A stretch of 64,000 nt of DNA. Origin: Methylococcales bacterium (GTDB lineage: Bacteria; Pseudomonadota; Gammaproteobacteria; Methylococcales; Methylomonadaceae). The position numbers and the translations under genes were made by a program. The stretch lies in assembly GCA_026398895.1 (NCBI GenBank), contig JAPLRZ010000044.1, positions 122,115-186,114 on the forward strand, written 5' to 3'. The notes beneath the pieces are model-generated. The model was not told the origin of the DNA, did no database searches, and saw nothing but the letters and a program-made list of their open reading frames with translations. Shown piece after piece: positions 26,564 through 35,772 of the stretch (the stretch's first letter is position 1; every line of letters begins with the position of its first letter).

Positions 26564-26824
26564 GTGAACAACCGATACACAAATAAAAACGTGGTCATCA
26601 CAGGGGCGGCGGGTGGCATGGGGTTTGAAATGGTGAGACGCTTTGGCAATGAAGGCGCGAACGTGGTTATTTTGGACATCAATCAAAGCCTGCTCGACCA
26701 AGCCGTGCAGACTTTGTGTGATGAAGGGCTGACAGTGACCGCGTTCGCGGTTGATGTCACCGATACTCATGCGGTGGCACGAGTGTTCAGCGATATAGCT
26801 AAGAATTTTATAGAGCGGTGTTAA
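26564..26824 (+). pseudogene. Truncated short-chain dehydrogenase (SDR) N-terminus
   Basis: GTG start after GGAG; 86 codons with the SDR cofactor motif TGAAGGMGFEMVRRFG and the adenine-pocket DVTD. The reading ends abruptly at NFIERC, before the NAG, Ser and YxxxK catalytic elements, so the enzyme cannot work. The 3' two-thirds is missing and a convergent gene begins two bases on, indicating a deletion junction near 26805-26826. Confidence 0.7.
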
Positions 26825-26825
26825 A

Positions 26826-27065
26826 TCAAGCAGGATTCAACAAACCTAATAACATTTGCGCTTGTTCTGCTGCTTCATATCCTAAGTGGGTTAAATAACC
26901 CCCATCTTCTTGGGTAATCAAGCCTTTATCGTATAAACGTTTAGTTGCAGCGACTATATCGGCTGCGGCTTCTTTTTTATGAACTTTGATTCCTTCTTGT
27001 GTAGTGCTTAAGTTGTAACGAACCAGCATATTCAGTTCATCGACAAGCTCTTGGGTATAGGGCAT
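26826..27065 (-). CDS. TIGR02647-type small DNA-binding-like protein
   Basis: 79 residues beginning MPYTQELVDELNMLVRYNLS, with TQEGIKVHKKEA and a winged-helix-like GLITQEDGGYLTHLGYEAAE. This matches my recollection of the conserved gammaproteobacterial TIGR02647 family, annotated as DNA-binding of unknown function. Confidence 0.7.
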   Translation of the reverse strand: MPYTQELVDELNMLVRYNLSTTQEGIKVHKKEAAADIVAATKRLYDKGLITQEDGGYLTHLGYEAAEQAQMLLGLLNPA

Positions 27066-27160
27066 AACAAATCCTCATGATTTATTGAGTTAAACGAACT
27101 CGCTATAGTAACCTGAGTTCGATATAAACACTACGCGAATACGCTGAACAAGCCACTACT

Positions 27161-27709
27161 TTAGCTTAATAGCCATTGATCAAAGTGGGTTTTAATGTTT
27201 TTCGCAATCAGCTCAGGTGCTATAAAAGAAGTATCAACCACTAAGTCGTAATTGCTAAGCTCTCTAAATTTTATGGTGTAAAGCTTATAAAATCGCTCAT
27301 CCTCAAAGGCTTGTCGTTTGGCATTATTTTCCAGTGTGGCTTGTAATGATGGATTATCCTCATCACTGCGAGAGGCATTAAAGACTCGCTCAGCTCCTAT
27401 CGCTGGATCAACGGACAAAAAAACTTTAAATGCCTTGGGAATAAAATGCCACGCCAGCCTAGAATCGATAATCAGTTTATCGCCTGTTTTACCTAAATTA
27501 ATCACGAAGTTATCAATTTCATCATCGATACTGCGGTCTGTTTGCGAGATTTTATTTAACTCAAGGGTGGTAACACCACGTTGCTTGGCGATAGTTCGTT
27601 GTATCGCGCCAGTGCCGATCACATCATAGCCTGTTATTTCTTGTAGCGCAGTGGCTACCGATGATTTTCCCCCACCAATATCACCTGACAACGCAATTAT
27701 ATGTTTCAT
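27161..27709 (-). CDS. Cytidylate-kinase-like P-loop kinase
   Basis: 182 residues from MKHIIALSGDIGGGKSSVAT (an in-frame ATG 45 bases upstream is less likely). The P-loop is GDIGGGKSS, with LIIDSRLAWHFIP and DRSIDDEIDN resembling CMK-like kinases. A lid with Arg residues (RVFNASRSDED) follows. Annotated family members are called (d)CMP kinase-like; the nucleotide acceptor is not established. Confidence 0.7.
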   Translation of the reverse strand: MKHIIALSGDIGGGKSSVATALQEITGYDVIGTGAIQRTIAKQRGVTTLELNKISQTDRSIDDEIDNFVINLGKTGDKLIIDSRLAWHFIPKAFKVFLSVDPAIGAERVFNASRSDEDNPSLQATLENNAKRQAFEDERFYKLYTIKFRELSNYDLVVDTSFIAPELIAKNIKTHFDQWLLS

Positions 27710-27842
27710 ATCGATTAAACCATGCCAAAAACTCAAGTATAAAGCGTGTAGCACTCAGTTAGCAAAAACAACTGCATTCACATTGCACTTTGGAGTTGAA
27801 TCCCGCTTGCTTTAGAATGAGTGTTTTTATAACCTAAACAGC

Positions 27843-28583
27843 GTGTCACTTTTAATCAATACCATGAAAAAACTCTGCAACAAAAGCGTTATTACCAATT
27901 TTACAGCCGTTATTATTATTGTTATTGGTTATATTTTTAGCGCACCTTTCATTAAATCCATTGGTTTTTTTGCACTGTCTGGCGCGATTACCAACTGGTT
28001 AGCAATTTATATGCTATTTGAAAAAGTGCCTTATTTATATGGTTCTGGGGTAATACCTGAGCGTTTTGAAGAATTTAAACTTTCTATCAAGAAACTGATG
28101 ATGGAGCAGTTTTTCACAGTCACTAATATTGAACAGTTTATTGAAAAAGAAGAACAACAAGGCGGAAAATTATTGGATTTACAGCCCTTATTGAATGCAG
28201 TTGACTATGAAAAGATTTATGAAGGCTTAGTGTCATCGATTATGGAATCTTCGTTTGGTGGAATGTTAATGATGATGGGTGGTACGGAAGCCTTAGTGCC
28301 ATTAAAAGAACCGTTCACCGAAAAAATGCGTGCCACTTTAGTCGCTACGGTTGAATCCGATGCCTTTAAAGCCGCACTCCAGCATGGCTTGAATGCTCAC
28401 AAAATTGGTGAAGATATTGTCAGTAAAATTGAAATCGTGATTGATAAACGCCTGAGTGAATTAACCCCGCAATTAGTCAAAGAAATGGTGCAGCTTATTA
28501 TCAGCGAGCATCTTGGCTGGCTGGTGGTGTGGGGCGGTGTTTTTGGTGGTGTAATGGGCGTGTTGTTGGCGTTTGCTTTATGA
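27843..28583 (+). CDS. DUF445 family membrane protein
   Basis: 246 residues (GTG at 27843, or ATG 21 bases later). N-terminal membrane helices (AVIIIVIGYIFSAPF, GFFALSGAITNWLAIYMLF), a central soluble helical region and a C-terminal membrane helix (LVVWGGVFGGVMGVLLAF). The GAITNWLAI segment is typical of DUF445/YheB. Function unknown. Its stop overlaps the start of the hydrolase gene (ATGA). Confidence 0.78.
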   Translation: MSLLINTMKKLCNKSVITNFTAVIIIVIGYIFSAPFIKSIGFFALSGAITNWLAIYMLFEKVPYLYGSGVIPERFEEFKLSIKKLMMEQFFTVTNIEQFIEKEEQQGGKLLDLQPLLNAVDYEKIYEGLVSSIMESSFGGMLMMMGGTEALVPLKEPFTEKMRATLVATVESDAFKAALQHGLNAHKIGEDIVSKIEIVIDKRLSELTPQLVKEMVQLIISEHLGWLVVWGGVFGGVMGVLLAFAL

Positions 28584-29362
28584 CATTAGCGTTTGAAGAG
28601 TTTGGCAATTCAAATCATCCACCGCTTATTATTCTGCATGGTTTTTTTGCTTCGGCGCGTAATTGGCGTGGTGTGGCAGAAAAATTAGCGGTGCAGTTTC
28701 ATGTTTATGTCCTCGATCAGCGTAATCATGGTGCGTCTTTTCATTCCCCCGTGATGGATTACCCAACAATGGCGGATGATTTATTGCGGTTCATTGAGCA
28801 ACAGGGGTTAACGACCGTCAGTTTATTAGGTCATAGCATGGGCGGTAAAGTAGCGATGTGGTTCGCGCTGTGTCATCCTGATAGGGTAAATAAGCTGATT
28901 ATTGCCGATATTGCTCCTGTCAGTTATCGTCATTGTCTCAATGCCACCATTGGCGCGTTACAAGCGTTACCGCTAGCGCAAATTAGCAATCGTAAACAGG
29001 CAGAAGAGCAGTTGGCAGCGGCTATACCCGAATTAAGTTATCGACAGTTTCTATTACAAAACCTAGTGCTAGTGGACGGCGCGTATCGTTGGCGGGTAGA
29101 TTTGGCTATTTTTTATCAAACTGCCCCCGTTATTATTGCCTTTCCTAGTAGTGAAGGTGTCGCGCCATTTGTCGGCAATGCGTTGTTTATCGCGGGTGAA
29201 TTGTCTAATTATGTGAAGGAAACAGAGTTAAGCCCGTTATTTCCAAACGCGAACTTAACCATTGTTGCTAAAGCGGGGCATTGGTTACACGTTCAACAAG
29301 CTGAGGTTTTTATCACCGAAGTAGAACGTTTTTTAAGGCAAAGCCAAGTAACTAAACTATGA
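28580..29362 (+). CDS. Alpha/beta hydrolase, YbfF-like esterase
   Basis: 260 residues from MTLAFEEFGNSNHPPLIILH. The oxyanion motif is HGFFASARNW, the nucleophile elbow GHSMGGKVA, and the distal His sits in AKAGHWLHVQ. Similar to YbfF-type acyl-CoA/carboxyl esterases. Coupled by four-base overlaps to DUF445 upstream and the ligase downstream. Confidence 0.82.
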   Translation: MTLAFEEFGNSNHPPLIILHGFFASARNWRGVAEKLAVQFHVYVLDQRNHGASFHSPVMDYPTMADDLLRFIEQQGLTTVSLLGHSMGGKVAMWFALCHPDRVNKLIIADIAPVSYRHCLNATIGALQALPLAQISNRKQAEEQLAAAIPELSYRQFLLQNLVLVDGAYRWRVDLAIFYQTAPVIIAFPSSEGVAPFVGNALFIAGELSNYVKETELSPLFPNANLTIVAKAGHWLHVQQAEVFITEVERFLRQSQVTKL

Positions 29363-30549
29363 TTAATTATAACAACATACAAGCAAGCGCACTCAAAGCG
29401 GGTGGCTTTTGCGCGGTATTATTGATCCCCGCTATTTATTTTTCTACTGCCTTAGCCATTGTTTTATCGGCGATTATTGCTTTATTGTGGCTAATCTCCG
29501 CGCAATTTATTCGCCTCCCCAGCCTCTTAAAAGACTATCCCGTCGCACTGTGGTCATTGTTGCTGTTTGCCTGTTTTATAGTAGGGTTCAGTTATGGCGA
29601 TGCCACCAGTAGTGATGCTTTTATGATGCTACGAAAATACAGAGAGCTAGTGTTTATTCCGCTATTAATGCCCTTTTTAAGCATAGAACACTATCGCCAG
29701 TGGGCTTGGTATGCCTTTATTTTTGCGTCGATTATCTCTTTAGTGGGTTCACAATTAATGGCTATGAAATTGTTTTGTTTGCACTCCCCAGAGTGCTTAC
29801 CCTACTTCAAAAGCTATATTACCCACGGTATTTTCATTGCGTTTTTTGGCTTCTTTATGGCGCATAAAGCCTTGGATAGTCGTGGCTATGTAAAAACCTT
29901 GTACATAGCCATAGTCTTATGTTGCCTTTACAACATTTTTTTCGTTTCACTGGGACGTACAGGGCAATTGATTTTTTTGGTACTAATGTTGTTATTTGCT
30001 ATGCAGCGATTTAACAAAAAAGGTTTTTTACTCTCTGTGTTAGCAATAGCAATCTTTTTTGGTGTTTTTATCAACTTCTCCGATAAAGCTATTCGCATTA
30101 AACAGGGGGTTGTGACTGCACAAGTCCATCTTCAAGACCACCCAGAACAAGGCGAATTTTCAATGGGTGAACGCTTTACCTTTTGGAAATACTCAGCGCA
30201 ATTGATTGCCGAAAAGCCATTATTTGGTCATGGTACGGGCAGTTATACAAAAGCCTATCAACGGGTTGCTAATAAAAACTCTCAAAATCCACACAACGAA
30301 TTTTTCTTGATTGGTGTACAGTTAGGGGCAGTGGGCTTGTTTTTCTATTTAGGTTTTTTGGGCAGTCAATACTACTACGGAAAAACATTGCCTAATCGAG
30401 AAAAATGGTTGGCTCAAGGACTGTTAGCTACGTTAATTATTACCAGTTTATTTAATTCTCCCTTATTGGATCACAGCGAAGGACACTGGTTTACTACGCT
30501 GATTGCCTTATGTTTTACGACTCGCGCTATCAAAACCGAAGACGAGTAA
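29359..30549 (+). CDS. O-antigen ligase/polymerase family (Wzy/WaaL) membrane protein
   Basis: 396 residues with about 10-12 hydrophobic helices and one large periplasmic loop before the conserved NPHNEFFLIGVQLGAVGLFFY motif of O-antigen ligases. It would attach or polymerise polysaccharide at the periplasmic face. No other LPS genes are adjacent, so the polysaccharide is unknown. Confidence 0.85.
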   Translation: MINYNNIQASALKAGGFCAVLLIPAIYFSTALAIVLSAIIALLWLISAQFIRLPSLLKDYPVALWSLLLFACFIVGFSYGDATSSDAFMMLRKYRELVFIPLLMPFLSIEHYRQWAWYAFIFASIISLVGSQLMAMKLFCLHSPECLPYFKSYITHGIFIAFFGFFMAHKALDSRGYVKTLYIAIVLCCLYNIFFVSLGRTGQLIFLVLMLLFAMQRFNKKGFLLSVLAIAIFFGVFINFSDKAIRIKQGVVTAQVHLQDHPEQGEFSMGERFTFWKYSAQLIAEKPLFGHGTGSYTKAYQRVANKNSQNPHNEFFLIGVQLGAVGLFFYLGFLGSQYYYGKTLPNREKWLAQGLLATLIITSLFNSPLLDHSEGHWFTTLIALCFTTRAIKTEDE

Positions 30550-30571
30550 AGTGATTCGCCTCCAGCAACGT

Positions 30572-30603
30572 TTTCACCTTAAAAAGGTATTTTTAAGGTG
30601 AAA
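30572..30603 (+). terminator. Hairpin after the O-antigen ligase gene
   Basis: A 14 bp perfect stem (TTTCACCTTAAAAA) with loop GGTA, 22 bases past the stop. Confidence 0.6.
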
Positions 30604-30939
30604 TAATCAATAATTTCAGCTTGATTTTTTATTTCAACGCCATAAGAAGATGTTTTGGGCGGGTTATTCAACCCGACCCATACGTTTGGATTCCAACATG
30701 ACGCACAACTCAAAACATTGCGGCGGGCTAACAGCGAGCGGGTAAAAGAGCAAGTAAGCTCCGAAAAATTGAGTTTTTGACCGCCCACTTCTGGTATAGC
30801 TAACCGTCAATAAAACGATTATAAAACCGTTTGCGCTGAGCTTGTCGAAGCGTGAATGTGGTTCGACAAACCACGAACGGTATCATTTTATTGTGCGTTT
30901 AGCCCTATCTATTGAGCATGGAAAGCGGCGCAACTCAAT
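30604..30939. other. Gene-free region carrying repeats
   Basis: No gene I can support. It holds a family-A repeat (30798-30904) and, upstream, a low-complexity-free stretch with an open minus-strand frame that I reject as coding. Its sequence resembles repetitive intergenic DNA. Confidence 0.5.
30798..30904. repeat. Family-A palindromic element, copy 2
   Basis: AGCTAAC start, ATAAAACGATTATAAAACCG, inner stem-loop, then CGAACGGTATCATTTTATTG and a GTTTAGC end; about 107 bp. Confidence 0.85.
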
Positions 30940-33138
30940 CTACACAAGCCAACTAGGGTCAAAGAATGTCACTCGTCCTGTTTCTACATCGTACATACCG
31001 CCAATAATGCCGATTTCACCGCTTTGAATTAGGGTTTCCAGCACTGAGCTTTGCAATCTGATTTGTTCAACCGTCAGTAGCACATTTTTTTCTGCTACCT
31101 TTTGTACCCGTTCTTCGGTTGAAGACACGCCTTGGGCTGTCACGGCTGTGATCGCAGGTTGAATTTTAGCCAGTAAACCCGTGAGATGATCCAATTTCAC
31201 CTCAGCACACGCGCCTTTAATCGCACCACAATGGGTATGCCCTAAGACGACGATTAATTTAGACCCCGCGACTTTACAGGCGTATTCCATGCTACCTAAC
31301 ATATCGTCATTGACAATATTACCCGCTACTCGTGCGCTGAATACATCGCCTAAGCCTAAGTCAAAAATCAATTCCACTGAGGTGCGCGAATCCATACAGC
31401 TTAAAATAATAGCAATAGGGAACTGCCCTTGCTGGGTATCGTTGACTTGCTCTAGTAAATTACGATTGGCTTCGAGGTTATTAATAAAATGCTCATTGCC
31501 ATACAGCAAAATCGTTAAAACTTGCGCAGGGGTTAATGATTGCTGACTGTCATAGGTGTGACTACTCGCTTTTTCAATCGGCTTAAGGATACCAAAGCCA
31601 CGCATATTTTCTAGCGTCAATTTGATGTTTTTGAACTGAGCTTCATTTTTAAAATCTTCAATCACTTCATAGACATCGTAGTCCATGTATTTTGAACGCG
31701 TGGCATCAATGACCACGTCAGAATTAGCAGGGACGTGTTCCAGCGTGCGTTTAATATTGGCTTTATTCAAAAACGAAACGTGTTCTGATAAGCGAAAAAT
31801 GATTTTATTGCCGATGACTGCCTCACGAAAATAGGAGGCACTTTTGTAGTTTTCCAATAATATTGCAAACAACGCGCAGCTTAAGCCGATGAGTATGCCG
31901 ACCAATAAATCCGTGAATACCAAACCCACAATAGTGGCGCAAAAGGGAATGAAATGATACAGCCCCGCTTGGTACATGGTTTTAAATAACGCGGGATTAA
32001 TCAGCTTATAACTGACCACTAATAACACGCTGGCTAGGGTGGCTAACGGAATTTCGTTTAACCATTCAGGGATAAATTTAACCGCTAACAACATGAGAAC
32101 GCCTTGAATCACTGCCGCTGTTTTGCTTCGCGCGCCTGCTTGAATATTAATAGAGCTACGCACAATCACTTGGGTTAATGGCAAGCCGCCAATCAAACCA
32201 CTGCCGATGTTGGCTAACCCTTGTGTCATTAATTCGCGATTGGTTGAGGTAACGCGCCGATACGGGTCTAATTTATCAACCGCTTCAACACAGATGAGAG
32301 TTTCTAAACTAGCCACTAGCGCGAGGGTTGCTGCTATTAAATAAACTCTGGGCTGGTCAAACAGGGAAAAATCAGGGGTATGAAATTGTGCCAACAAGCC
32401 CGCAAAATCGTTAAAAACAGGAATCATCACCAAGTGAGTGTCTTTTAATGCTAACTCAGGGGCAAAATTAACCAAGTATTGATTGCTAAATATGCCTAAC
32501 AGCACCGCTAACAATATGCCTTGATAGACACGACTATAGCGCAGTGACTTGATAAAAAGCTGTTCCCATAAAATAAGCGGAATGAGGGAAATCAGCGCGA
32601 TAACAATCGCCGTTGGTGAAATAAATTCAACAGCATTCACCAACTCAGAAAATGAGGAAGTGTGATCGGCTTGAAAAAAACTAAAATCGCCTTCGTAGTC
32701 GCTGTCGTAACCTAAGGCATGGGGAATTTGTTTTAAAAATAAAATAATGCCTATGCCTGATAGCATTCCGTTAATGACCGAAGACGGGAAATAGTGTGCT
32801 ATCACTCCCGCTTTGAGTAAGCCTAATAAAATCTGCAATAGTCCTGCAATAACCAACGCCAACAAAAAGCCATTAAAGCTTAATTCGTTAATAGCGGCTA
32901 ATACCAACACTGACAAACCCGCCGCTGTGCCGCTGATAGCTAATTGTGAACCGCTTAACGGTGCAACGACCAGCCCGCCGATAATGCCTGTGATTAATCC
33001 TGAAAACAACGGTGCGCCTGACGCTAAGGCAATACCCAACGACATCGGTATCGACACTAAAAACACCACGATACCCGCTGGTAAATCGACTTTTAAATTT
33101 GCCAATAATTCCGTTTTGCCTAATTGATTGGTTAGCAT
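30940..33138 (-). CDS. SulP anion transporter fused to beta-carbonic anhydrase
   Basis: 732 residues. Residues 1-~410 are a SulP/SLC26 transporter (DLPAGIVVFLVSIPMSLGIALASGAPL, then SGTAAGLSVLV). A short STAS-like segment follows (about 430-510), and the C-terminal ~200 residues are a beta-class carbonic anhydrase with zinc ligands Cys581, His634 and Cys637 and the Asp583-Arg585 dyad (CMDSR, HTHCG). The fusion suggests bicarbonate import or CO2/HCO3- interconversion at the membrane, as in BicA-like systems. A second SulP lies eight bases upstream in the same direction. Confidence 0.9.
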   Translation of the reverse strand: MLTNQLGKTELLANLKVDLPAGIVVFLVSIPMSLGIALASGAPLFSGLITGIIGGLVVAPLSGSQLAISGTAAGLSVLVLAAINELSFNGFLLALVIAGLLQILLGLLKAGVIAHYFPSSVINGMLSGIGIILFLKQIPHALGYDSDYEGDFSFFQADHTSSFSELVNAVEFISPTAIVIALISLIPLILWEQLFIKSLRYSRVYQGILLAVLLGIFSNQYLVNFAPELALKDTHLVMIPVFNDFAGLLAQFHTPDFSLFDQPRVYLIAATLALVASLETLICVEAVDKLDPYRRVTSTNRELMTQGLANIGSGLIGGLPLTQVIVRSSINIQAGARSKTAAVIQGVLMLLAVKFIPEWLNEIPLATLASVLLVVSYKLINPALFKTMYQAGLYHFIPFCATIVGLVFTDLLVGILIGLSCALFAILLENYKSASYFREAVIGNKIIFRLSEHVSFLNKANIKRTLEHVPANSDVVIDATRSKYMDYDVYEVIEDFKNEAQFKNIKLTLENMRGFGILKPIEKASSHTYDSQQSLTPAQVLTILLYGNEHFINNLEANRNLLEQVNDTQQGQFPIAIILSCMDSRTSVELIFDLGLGDVFSARVAGNIVNDDMLGSMEYACKVAGSKLIVVLGHTHCGAIKGACAEVKLDHLTGLLAKIQPAITAVTAQGVSSTEERVQKVAEKNVLLTVEQIRLQSSVLETLIQSGEIGIIGGMYDVETGRVTFFDPSWLV

Positions 33139-33145
33139 TTTTTAT

Positions 33146-34744
33146 TCACCCCCTTTCTTTCAGCACGACCAGTGGCTGATGATTGACGTTAAGCGTTTCT
33201 TTGCCATATAAATCAATCAGCTCTACTGAAATATTATCATCAGGTGCAGTCTTTAAAAAATCTGCCACGGTTTCTAAAATATCGTGATCTATAAAGTAGG
33301 CTTTGCGGGCATCAATGACTACCGTGCTGTTTTCCTTGATATGTAGAATGAATTTTCTCAGTAAGGCTTTATTTAAAAATGACACATCTTTATTAAACGC
33401 TAACAGATAATGTGAGCCGTCTTGCGTGAGGGTAATCGCCGCATGATAGTTAGCACGCATCACAAACACTAAACCAATCGCTAAACCGATAGCGATACCA
33501 ATTAATAAATCGGTCACTAAAATAGCGGCGACGGTAATTACAAAGGGCAAAAATTGACTCATGCCTTTTGTATAATGTTCTTTGAATAACGCAGGTTTCG
33601 CTAACTTATAGCCTGTGTGTAGCAAAATAGCCGACAAACAAGATAGCGGAATGACATTTAAAAACTGCGAGAAAAACAAGACGCTCAGTAATAATAAGCC
33701 GCCATGCACAAAACACGACAAACTGGTTTGACCACCCGCGTTAATATTGGCAGAACTTCTAACGATAACCGCCGTGACAGGCAAACCACCTAATAAGCCG
33801 CTGATGATATTACCCACACCTTGAGCTTTTAATTCCTGATTAGTTGGCGCGAGGCGTTTTAATGGATCTAATTTATCGGTCGCTTCTAGGCTTAATAAGG
33901 TTTCTAAACTGGCAATAATTGCAATGGTAATTGCCACGATGTACAACTTGGGATTAGCAAGATGATCCAAATAACTGAGATTGGGCAGCATGAAATTATT
34001 AAAAAAATCACCGATATGTTCAGGGACAGGCAAGCTCACTAAATGTTTGGCACTGACAGCAAAATCGGGTGCATATTGACTGGCTAAAAAATTATAAACC
34101 ACGCCCCACAGCACTGCGACCAGCGGCGCGGGTATCAGTTTCAAATAACGTTTGCGCTTAATCCAAGCCGAATCCCACGCCAGTAAAATGCACAAAGCCA
34201 CCACGCTGATAATGGTCGCCCCTAGTGAAAACGCATTTAACGCGTCAAACAATTCATGAAAACTGGACTCGGCTGTTTCCATCATATAACTTTCGTCACC
34301 TTCGTAGCTGGTATCGTAGCCTGTCGCGTGCGGCACTTGTTTAATGATTAAAATTAAACCAATCGCCGCCAACATACCTTTAATCACCGACGCTGGAAAA
34401 AACGCCCCGATAATCCCTGCTCTTAAAAATCCAAAGGTTAATTGCAATATGCCCGCTAAGATACACGCCACTAATAAGCCTTGAAAACTGCCCAGTGTGT
34501 CAATTGCGTTAAACACGATTACCGTCAAACCTGCGGCGGGTCCTGAAACACTCAGTTGCGAACCACTGAGCCATGAGACCACTAAACCGCCGACCATACC
34601 TGCAATTAAGCCTGAAAACAATGGTGCACCCGATGCCAACGCAACACCTAAACATAAAGGCAAAGCGACTAAAAATACCACTAATCCTGCGGGCAAATCA
34701 TCCTTAACATGGCGCAAATAAAATTGAACGTGCTTATGAATCAT
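33146..34744 (-). CDS. SulP-family anion (likely bicarbonate) transporter
   Basis: 532 residues, about 10-14 membrane helices with the same opening motif as the fusion protein (DDLPAGLVVFLVALPLCLGVALASGAPLF) and a C-terminal STAS-like segment (STVVIDARKAYFIDHDILE). No carbonic anhydrase domain. It is a paralogue of the downstream fusion with only seven bases between them, so the two were duplicated and are co-transcribed. Confidence 0.88.
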   Translation of the reverse strand: MIHKHVQFYLRHVKDDLPAGLVVFLVALPLCLGVALASGAPLFSGLIAGMVGGLVVSWLSGSQLSVSGPAAGLTVIVFNAIDTLGSFQGLLVACILAGILQLTFGFLRAGIIGAFFPASVIKGMLAAIGLILIIKQVPHATGYDTSYEGDESYMMETAESSFHELFDALNAFSLGATIISVVALCILLAWDSAWIKRKRYLKLIPAPLVAVLWGVVYNFLASQYAPDFAVSAKHLVSLPVPEHIGDFFNNFMLPNLSYLDHLANPKLYIVAITIAIIASLETLLSLEATDKLDPLKRLAPTNQELKAQGVGNIISGLLGGLPVTAVIVRSSANINAGGQTSLSCFVHGGLLLLSVLFFSQFLNVIPLSCLSAILLHTGYKLAKPALFKEHYTKGMSQFLPFVITVAAILVTDLLIGIAIGLAIGLVFVMRANYHAAITLTQDGSHYLLAFNKDVSFLNKALLRKFILHIKENSTVVIDARKAYFIDHDILETVADFLKTAPDDNISVELIDLYGKETLNVNHQPLVVLKERG

Positions 34745-34844
34745 GATGTCTTACTCCTAAAGTAGTGAGATTATAATGGCGAACAAAAACCAAGTAACTT
34801 GTAAGTTTAATCTAGCTGGCTTTACTATCAATGTCCAGCATAAA

Positions 34845-35507
34845 TTATGAAAATTTAGAGGGGGCTGGTTTTTGAAACTTACTTTTAACCACATGAACTA
34901 TCATCGGCATGAACGACACAAACACAATACCTAAAACGATTTTTTCAAAATTAAGCTTTACCCATTCATTAGAGCCTAAAAAATAACCTGCCAAGGTTAA
35001 GCTAGTAACCCACAAACTCGCGCCTAGTATGCAGAACAAAATATATTTGCTGTATTTCATACTGCCAGCACCTGCGACAAACGGCGCGACGGTGCGAATA
35101 ATCGGCACAAACCGCGCGGCAATCACTGCTTTACCACCGTGTTTATGGTAGAAATTTTCGGTTTCGGTGAGGTATTCATGCTTAAAAAACAAAATGCGCT
35201 CACGTTTTCTAATAAAGCGGCTAAAGTGTTTACCGACATAATAATTCACATTGTCGCCCAATAATGCCGCACCAATCAGCAAAGGAATCAGTATTTGTAA
35301 GTCCAGTTGCCCAGTTGATGAAGCCAATAATCCAATGGCAAACAGCAAGGAATCACCAGGTAATATCGGCATGACTATCAGCCCTGTTTCAACGAAAATA
35401 ATCAGCGCGACTACTAGATAAGTCAGGGTTTGATAATGGGTTAAAAAATCTTGCAAAGTTGCCAGCGGGTCTTTTAGCAAGTGAAATAAAAAGTTAATAA
35501 TATCCAT
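34845..35507 (-). CDS. DedA family membrane protein
   Basis: 220 residues from MDIINFLFHLLKDPLATLQD. The DedA core has FVETGLIVMPILPGDSLLF, GALLGDNVNYYVGKHF and AARFVPIIRTVAPFVAGAG. Family members are undecaprenyl-phosphate/phospholipid flippase-like proteins needed for envelope and proton homeostasis. A longer in-frame start at 35648 lies within a family-A repeat and is rejected. Confidence 0.88.
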   Translation of the reverse strand: MDIINFLFHLLKDPLATLQDFLTHYQTLTYLVVALIIFVETGLIVMPILPGDSLLFAIGLLASSTGQLDLQILIPLLIGAALLGDNVNYYVGKHFSRFIRKRERILFFKHEYLTETENFYHKHGGKAVIAARFVPIIRTVAPFVAGAGSMKYSKYILFCILGASLWVTSLTLAGYFLGSNEWVKLNFEKIVLGIVFVSFMPMIVHVVKSKFQKPAPSKFS

Positions 35508-35540
35508 AATGTCTGTTGTCAGTGTTGAACGGCAAGGTAT

Positions 35541-35687
35541 AACTAACAGCCAAAAAATGATTAAAAAACCGTTCGCACTGAGCCTGTCGAAGCCTGTCAT
35601 GAGCTTGTCGAATGGTGTGAATGTGGTTCGACTGTTCGACAAGCTCACAGCTCACCACGAACGGTATCATTTTATTGTGCGTTAGCT
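35541..35687. repeat. Family-A palindromic element, copy 3 (expanded arms)
   Basis: 147 bp. Same ends and inner CCGTTCG/CGAACGG, but CTGTCGAAGC and GTTCGAC segments are partly duplicated in both arms, which lengthens the stem. Confidence 0.85.
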
Positions 35688-35716
35688 TTAGGTGGCATAA
35701 TTATATAGAAAATAAT

Positions 35717-35742
35717 CATCCAATAGCGTTAACTATTGGATG
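35717..35742. repeat. Small hairpin resembling a family-C arm
   Basis: A 26 bp near-perfect palindrome, CATCCAATAGCGT / TAACTATTGGATG, similar to the CAATAGCTTTAGCTATTG arm of family C. It lies 31 bases after the BNR lipoprotein stop (35773), reading minus. Confidence 0.5.
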
Positions 35743-35772
35743 TTAATGCCACTAAAGCTGAGTTACGGAGCA

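Noticed and set aside
30579..30788. Minus-strand open frame of 69 codons (MGGQKLNFSEL...)
   Set aside because: It spans a terminator hairpin and repeat-like intergenic DNA, with no recognisable domain or ribosome site; likely non-coding.
35508..35648. N-terminal extension of the DedA gene
   Set aside because: The extra 47 codons run through a family-A repeat; the MDIINF start fits the family.
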